From: Poecilobothrus nobilitatus
Taxonomy: Eukaryota; Arthropoda; Insecta; Diptera; Dolichopodidae
Reading direction: 5' to 3'
Assembly: GCA_947095535.1 (NCBI GenBank)
Contig: OX352774.1
Coordinates: 69,626,416-69,690,415 of the forward strand
DNA length: 64,000 nt
Every line of letters begins with the position of its first letter. Position 1 is the stretch's first letter. A program made the position numbers and the translations under genes. The notes beneath the pieces were generated by a model, which saw only the letters and a list, made by a program, of their open reading frames with translations, made no database searches and had not been told where the DNA came from. This document shows, piece by piece, positions 58,131-64,000 of the stretch.

Positions 58131-61100
58131 ATAGCAATACGACCACCATCCTAGCAGATTAGACCTCAACATTTTATTCAGTTTTTTTTATAAATGAGAA
58201 CCTACAGAATAAAAATAATAATAATAATTTTTTTTTAACATTAGTACCTAATTAATTTAAAATAAAACAACTAACACTATCAGTATACCTGTATACATAT
58301 TCGAATTAAATTCCCAAATGATAAGAAATAAACCGTTATAATGTTAATCAATACTTTTACAAACAGAATTATATTTAATTATGTTACTTATGTATATATT
58401 AAAAATGTTTTACAAAGTGTTTTAACTTGGATTTATTACAATTTTAACAAGAAAAAAAATATTAATCTTTAACTTAACTTCAAACATTTTAACTATAAAA
58501 GTCAATTTTTATAACACGAAAAAAAAACGAAAACAATTTTAAATTATTTTCTATACCTTTACCATCATTATAATCAACACTACAATCATAGAAGCTATTT
58601 AAACTATCACTTTATAAAATTTACCTGTGGGGATACTTTAAAGTAAACAATTTATCTTAGGAATAATAAAAAATACTAAAAAAAAACATTTAACTAGATA
58701 TATAATATATAAAAACAAAAAAAATATAGTTGATCTTTAATATCATAAGATACAGGTACTTCACAATTTTTAATTAATTAAATGTTTTATTCTATTAATG
58801 AACATTAAAACAGTAGCAGGGCAGCCAAATCGATATCTGTCCTAATAAAAATTTCAAAATTAAAATTTGCATATTTTAAGGCGAAACTGGAAGTATTTTT
58901 AATTGTTTAAACCAATATAAAAATGTGTATAGTTGAATATCATTTCACTTCCGTATCAAAGTGTACTGCTGTGGCAATATACATTGAAACCCCACTTTTT
59001 AATTCTTATTTAAAACAGTTAAGGTTCAGTTGAATAAAAATTCATAAATAGTTCGTTCAAGAACATTAAAGTAACGTATTTGCGAAATCAAAATAACTTA
59101 AGAAACGTTTGATTGGTATAATAAAAAAAATATTTGTAACCAATAAAAAACAATACCTTCAACAGCTTGAGAAGAAATATTTATAAAATAAAACCCCGCA
59201 TGAGGTATATTCTAAAATTATATGAGCTATATTGGTTAAAAATTATAGTAGATAGATTTAAAGTCTTTATTGAAATGAAATCTATTGATCTTAAAAAAAT
59301 AACTGAACATGAAGATAACTGAACAAGAATCGTATACTTAGATTTATGGATTTTTTTAGTCTGAAAATTATGATAATTGATACCCCGTTGTTATATGAAG
59401 CTTTTTTAATACAATATAATAATATTGATTGAGATTTCATTAAAACTTTAAACTTTATTCTGAAATTTCAGTTAATATATTATTTGCGCGACAATTTATA
59501 TAGATGTTTTGGCATTTAATGTACACTTGAATGAGCCGATATACGAAACCAGAATTTTTTTTTTTTTTTTCAAATTTTTAAAACGTTCTTAAGAAAATAA
59601 AAAACTTTTAGAACGTCTTCTCTTGTTACAATATCCATCATATAAATTTTTTGTTACTTTTCATTTATATTTCAATCCCCACCATTTCATAACCATCACT
59701 TAATAGAATTAAAGAAAACAAAGACAGAAAAACAAAAACATTAACGTTAAAGAAAAATTATTAAAACAAAAATAAAAAAAAAGAAGAAATTCAAGTTGTG
59801 ATGTACTGTACGCGCCATGCCGACATAAGAGATGATTGTCCGCTTAGCAAAACAAATAAAAAAATTAAACAAAACCAAAAAAAAAAACTAAGACTTAATT
59901 TAACATGAAAAACTTAAGGAAAAACATAACCTGAAATGGTTATTTATGGATTTGTGCAAGTTTTTGTCGCATTCGCGTTATGCGACTAATTGGGTATGAA
60001 ATGTTGACTTTTTTTCTATCCTTTCCTTAGCAAAACAAAAAAAACAAAATAAAACAAAAAACAAATATTATATACTAACAGACAGAAAATTGAAACTTTA
60101 TAGACATTGAAGGCATTGTTACATACACTAATTACAAGCGTCTTTAAGATACGAATAGAGAATTCCAAAAGTATATATACCTAGTTTTTTTATTTTTCTT
60201 TGGATTTTTTTTTTGCTTTTGTTTTTTTTTTGCTTTTTTTTTTTTTTTTAAATTATTCTATAATAAACTTTAGATAAATATTCTGAAAATCTTAAGATAA
60301 AATAGTAATAATGATTGAAATACCGCATATTGTTCCATTCGGTGAAATAACAATCAAGAAATTGTTTTCTTTGAATTTCTAACAAATGAAATAATATTCT
60401 AATATTTAAAATTTTTTAACCACATCATTTATTTTAAGTTGCTTTTCCTTTAAGTTTCCATAAAATGAAATGATTGAAAATTTCAGATTATGACTGATTT
60501 TTACAACCACAAATATACACATATATATTTTTGTCATAAGAATAAACATTACGCTTAATTTCTTTTTTTGTAAGTTCATTGTTCCTAGTGGAATTAAACA
60601 TTTAATTATCGTGTTCACGATACTAACAATATACCACACCCATTTGATCTTATTACGTTAAAGCTTCTCAGCATTTAAAAATAATGTGCTACTCCTTTTT
60701 AAATAAAACATGATTTTATTTTTCTTTTTTATTAATTTGTTTTATCTGTATTTAAAAAAAAAAAAAACTTTAGGCTTTTATAGAATATCCCAATACGAAT
60801 ATCAAATTATTTTTTTTTTCAACTAAAATCATTTTTCGATTCAATAAATACAATTTTTAATTTTGTAGTATAAAACCAAAATAGATATATAACAATTACC
60901 GGAAATTTTAATAATATCCTTAAAATGCTTTCAAAAGAAATTTTCAAAAATGGTATGAAACCACCATTAATAGGTTAATTACTTGTTATTAATAAATAAG
61001 TGACCTTATGTATTAAGAAAACTGATACATAGACATGATTACATGCCAAGAGTTGTAACATACAAAAAATGCTCTCAAAAGCAAAATTTTTACTTTTTCA

Positions 61101-62369
61101 TTCTTCAACACCATTGACAACTTAGTTTCTTTATCAAAATTTCAAAAACAATTATATTCAGCCTTATATCTCACAGATGATTTTTTTGACATTTACTATT
61201 AGATAGCTTCGATTATACCATTTCTTACATTCAAAATCTGAAATTGTCTTAAATAACTTAGCAACTTTAGTTCATTATAATTAAGCTTTATTCCATAATT
61301 TAATATTAAAGGTTCATTTCCAGTCGTTCGGCCTTCATAAAGAAGCCGCTCTAAAACCACTTTTTAATTCTGTAAACGAATTTAGAGTTAAGTTTTTTGA
61401 AACATAAACCTTGAATCTTATACCTTAAATCTATAAATTCTGAAAAGTGTAAAAGTAGAATTATAGTAGGAATAAAATCCTGAAATGTCTAATTTAATTA
61501 AATTTTCTTGGATTACTTATTTTTTATTCAGTTATTTTATTACTGTTTATTTAGTTTTAATAAACAAAAAATAGTTTTTTAAAAAAAACCAAATGCGTTT
61601 AAGACCATATACTCAAATATAATTCCATATACTCAAATTTCGTTATATTAATATAATTTTACAATTAACTTCTTAATTGTTTTAATTCTGTTGTTTTAGC
61701 AATTCTTATCTATACTAAAACCAAAGTGTGCATTTATATTATAAGTCCCATTTATCAAGATTATTTTCAAAGGGATGGTTTTAACTACAGTTAAAGTGTA
61801 ACAATAACCTCGTAACCTCTACCCAAAATAACCTTGTGCAGTTCCTCTTGTGTTTAGCACAACCTCATGCCGTTCCTCTGGATGATTTTCTATATTTTTG
61901 ACCAAACCTCGTACAAAAAAAAACAAGTAGGTATTATAATTTTCACGCTTTTAATCTTAATTTTTTTGCGTTTTAATTCACTTAAAATTATTCACTAAAT
62001 TTTTTTTTGAGTATGTTCAAAAATTCACCATTTCGCAATTAAAAAATAATTGAAAATTTCCTTTTTAAATTACTTTAAAATCTTACAATTTTTTTTTTTT
62101 TAAGTTAATAAGTACAAAGTGTTGGTGTAGTGTTACAATATTCGCAAATATTTTCTATTAATTTGCTAAACTTTTGATTTAAAAAATGAAAAATTATGAT
62201 CAATAATCAATTTAGATTAGAAACCGAGTCAGTATGTAAAACAAAAGGTTTTGAAAGAGGCACATTTTCCAAAAAACAATAAAAATTTTGTAATTTTCTT
62301 TAAATTTTGTGAAAAATCAAAAAATATATTCACAATTCACATATATAATATATGTGAAAAATATATAAA
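58131..62369. other. AT-rich intronic sequence with homopolymer blocks
   Basis: About 4.2 kb. A block at 59690-60255 is dominated by A tracts, then T tracts. It encloses a patch of higher complexity at 59797-59845 (GTACGCGCCATGCCGAC) and an inverted repeat at 59966-59986. Partial repeats of CCTCTTGTG/GCCGTTCCTC text lie at 61808-61880. No exon recognised. Confidence 0.5.
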
Positions 62370-62500
62370 TGGATTTCATCCCATTATATTGACTAAAGAG
62401 GTTGGTGGGTTTAGTCAGTAAGAATCTAATTGTGGGTAGTGGTAGTGGGAAATTCTTGATGTCTTTGAAAGATCCCCACCTCTCCTAGGAAAAAAAAAAA
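62370..62500 (+). mobile_element. SINE-B copy 7, 3' core only
   Basis: GGATTTCATCCCATTATATT, then GACTAAAGAGGTTGGTGGG, TTTAGTCAGTAAGAATCT, a G/T-rich diverged segment, TTCTTGATGTCTTTG and CCCCACCTCTCCTAGG, with an A tail. Outer stem GGTGGG with CCCCACC is kept. The right arm of hairpin 1 is lost. Confidence 0.7.
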
Positions 62501-62880
62501 TATATTTTATTTAATTTTTAGCAAATCCTTAACTTTAGTTTTAACCATTAAGAAAAGCCGTTATTTTTATGTTATAAAAAATATTATATTTGCACTTCTA
62601 TTTTTGTATCTTAACTTCGAAAGATGTCCACTGGTCTTCAGATGACTAAAATTAACAAATTCAATTTTTGAATCCTTATTGTATCTTTAAAAGATGAAGA
62701 GAAAACAAAATGAATTTTTTAAAGTATCTCATGTTTATTCTTTAAGATAATTACTTACACTAGGTATTTGAATTTTCAAACTTTAAGCATCATTTGACGA
62801 ATACAGTGAGTCAAAAAACGATATATTTCAGTATTGAAAAGATCAAAAAATTAAGTAACTTTCGTATATAGTTACATTTA
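62501..62880. other. AT-rich intronic sequence without recognised features
   Basis: About 380 bases. Nothing recognised. Confidence 0.55.
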
Positions 62881-62970
62881 AGATATTTTCTTAGAAGTTT
62901 TCCTTTAGAAGGTTAAGATATTTTCTTAGAAGTTTTCCTTTAGAAGTTTAAGATATTTTCTTAGAAGTTT
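62881..62970 (+). repeat. 35-bp tandem repeat, about 2.6 units
   Basis: The unit starts AGATATTTTCTTAGAAGTTT at 62881, 62916 and 62951. The first two units differ at one site (AAGGTTA versus AAGTTTA). The third is cut after 20 bases. A local recent duplication is the simplest explanation. Confidence 0.9.
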
Positions 62971-64000
62971 ATTTAATAATGATTCAAAACAACTTGAATT
63001 ATAAAAATTTAAATACAGGATTTTTTTAAAACGACTGTTAGTATCTCTGTAAAGTACGGCTATATAAAAAAGTCATTTTGGAATTATATAGGTACTTTTT
63101 TTTTCTCTAGAAAGATACAATTATTTATTTATCTAAAATTTTATTTATATTTATATATATATATCAAACAGGGTATTTGAAAGCAGTCAGACGAACAAAC
63201 TGACAAAATCATTCTAATAAGAATACATTTTTTTTTTTAATTTTTTGAAAAATATATTAAAAGGTGAACTTTTTAATAGAATACTTTTCGAAAATTATTT
63301 CCACAAAAGTAATTTAAAAAGAAAATGTTAAGTGGTGCAATGAGAAAAATTTATTAAATTAACTGATAATTTGGAAAAGTAATCTGTGAAAAGTGTTGGT
63401 TCAATAGGATCATGTTATTATTAACAAAGGATAATTTTCAAAAAAAAAACATAAAATCAGTCATTTTTTTTTTAATTACATTTGAAATTCGCATAACATT
63501 ACAGAAAATTAAATTTCCTCAATTTTCTTTCGAAATTATTTCGAAATTTGTTTTTTAATCACTAATTACAATTGAACAAGAAAACAAAAAAAAAAACAAA
63601 AAACATTTTCCTTTAACAAATTATTCATAATATTATTTATTGTTGTAAATGACATTTTGTTAACAAAAAAATATCATGTCAGTCAGTCAGTTAGTAAAGT
63701 AACGAAATGAAAACATATACTGTGAATATTTAACTTTAATTCCTCTAAAGTTTTTTTTTTTTTTTTACTTTAATCCGTATTTTTTTATTTACCCCATTTT
63801 TTAATTGGTTGCCGTCTTTACACAAAACAAAATACATTTACGTGAGCCTACCGTTTTTTTTCTATTTTTTTGTTTAATCTTTTTTTTTTTTTTTATAAAT
63901 CCTAACTATAATAAAAAAAAAAAAAAAAATTAAAAAAATTTCATATATATTTAAAGCTTAAGCTAAAATGATGGATATGTGACCAATTATTAATCTTTAG
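62971..64000. other. AT-rich sequence at the window end
   Basis: About 1 kb of AT-rich DNA with poly-T (63750-63766, 63881-63894) and poly-A tracts. No second exon of the gene starting at 42791 was identified. Confidence 0.55.

Noticed and set aside
1..64000. Bacterial-type defence system, CRISPR array or prophage
   Set aside because: Nothing in the window has bacterial gene density, ribosome binding sites, regular spacer arrays or phage-like genes. The repeats are eukaryotic retroposons and DNA transposons.

Overview
The window looks like AT-rich nuclear DNA from an insect, possibly a fly. The reasons are very high A+T, long interrupted A and T tracts, simple sequence, tRNA-derived SINEs with A tails, Helitron remnants, and a repeat type ending in GTCCGTCC-like runs that resembles repeats common in Diptera. 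The species cannot be fixed from this sequence. I see no bacterial, viral or organellar gene content, no CRISPR array, no rRNA and no intact functional tRNA.

Only one stretch is convincingly protein-coding: 42791-43062 on the plus strand. It is a first coding exon of 90 full codons, rich in Ala and His, ending at a clear splice donor. Its composition is that of the N-terminus of a developmental transcription factor, but it carries no DNA-binding domain and I do not recognise the gene. About 2.8 kb upstream (roughly 40.0-42.79 kb) is low-complexity A/T sequence with a few CG-containing patches that may hold the promoter and 5' UTR. Everything from 43063 to the window end is probably its first intron, or intron plus distant sequence, because no second exon was found.

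The rest is intergenic or intronic DNA with old and younger repeats. Three short families are named here A, B and C. SINE-A has a tRNA-like head, is about 190 bp and has 7 copies, three with perfect 11-12 bp target-site duplications. SINE-B is about 600 bp when full, with a tRNA-Lys-like head, an internal ATT-rich stretch and a structured 3' core. SINE-C is about 150-180 bp with a related 3' core. Two Helitron-like elements lie head-to-tail at 34296-39131, and a third, interrupted by a SINE-A, lies at 22183-23359. There is also a mariner-type MITE (24190-24449), a 50-bp minisatellite with three identical units (51331-51480) and several other tandem or dispersed repeats.

The most interesting content is RNA-like structure in the SINE families. 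SINE-A has an unusual pairing around its tRNA head, supported by covariation in a divergent copy. SINE-B and SINE-C appear to share a 3' three-way-junction core. The exact tandem Helitron junction is also notable. Remaining stretches longer than 300 bases are AT-rich DNA in which I see nothing beyond what is listed.
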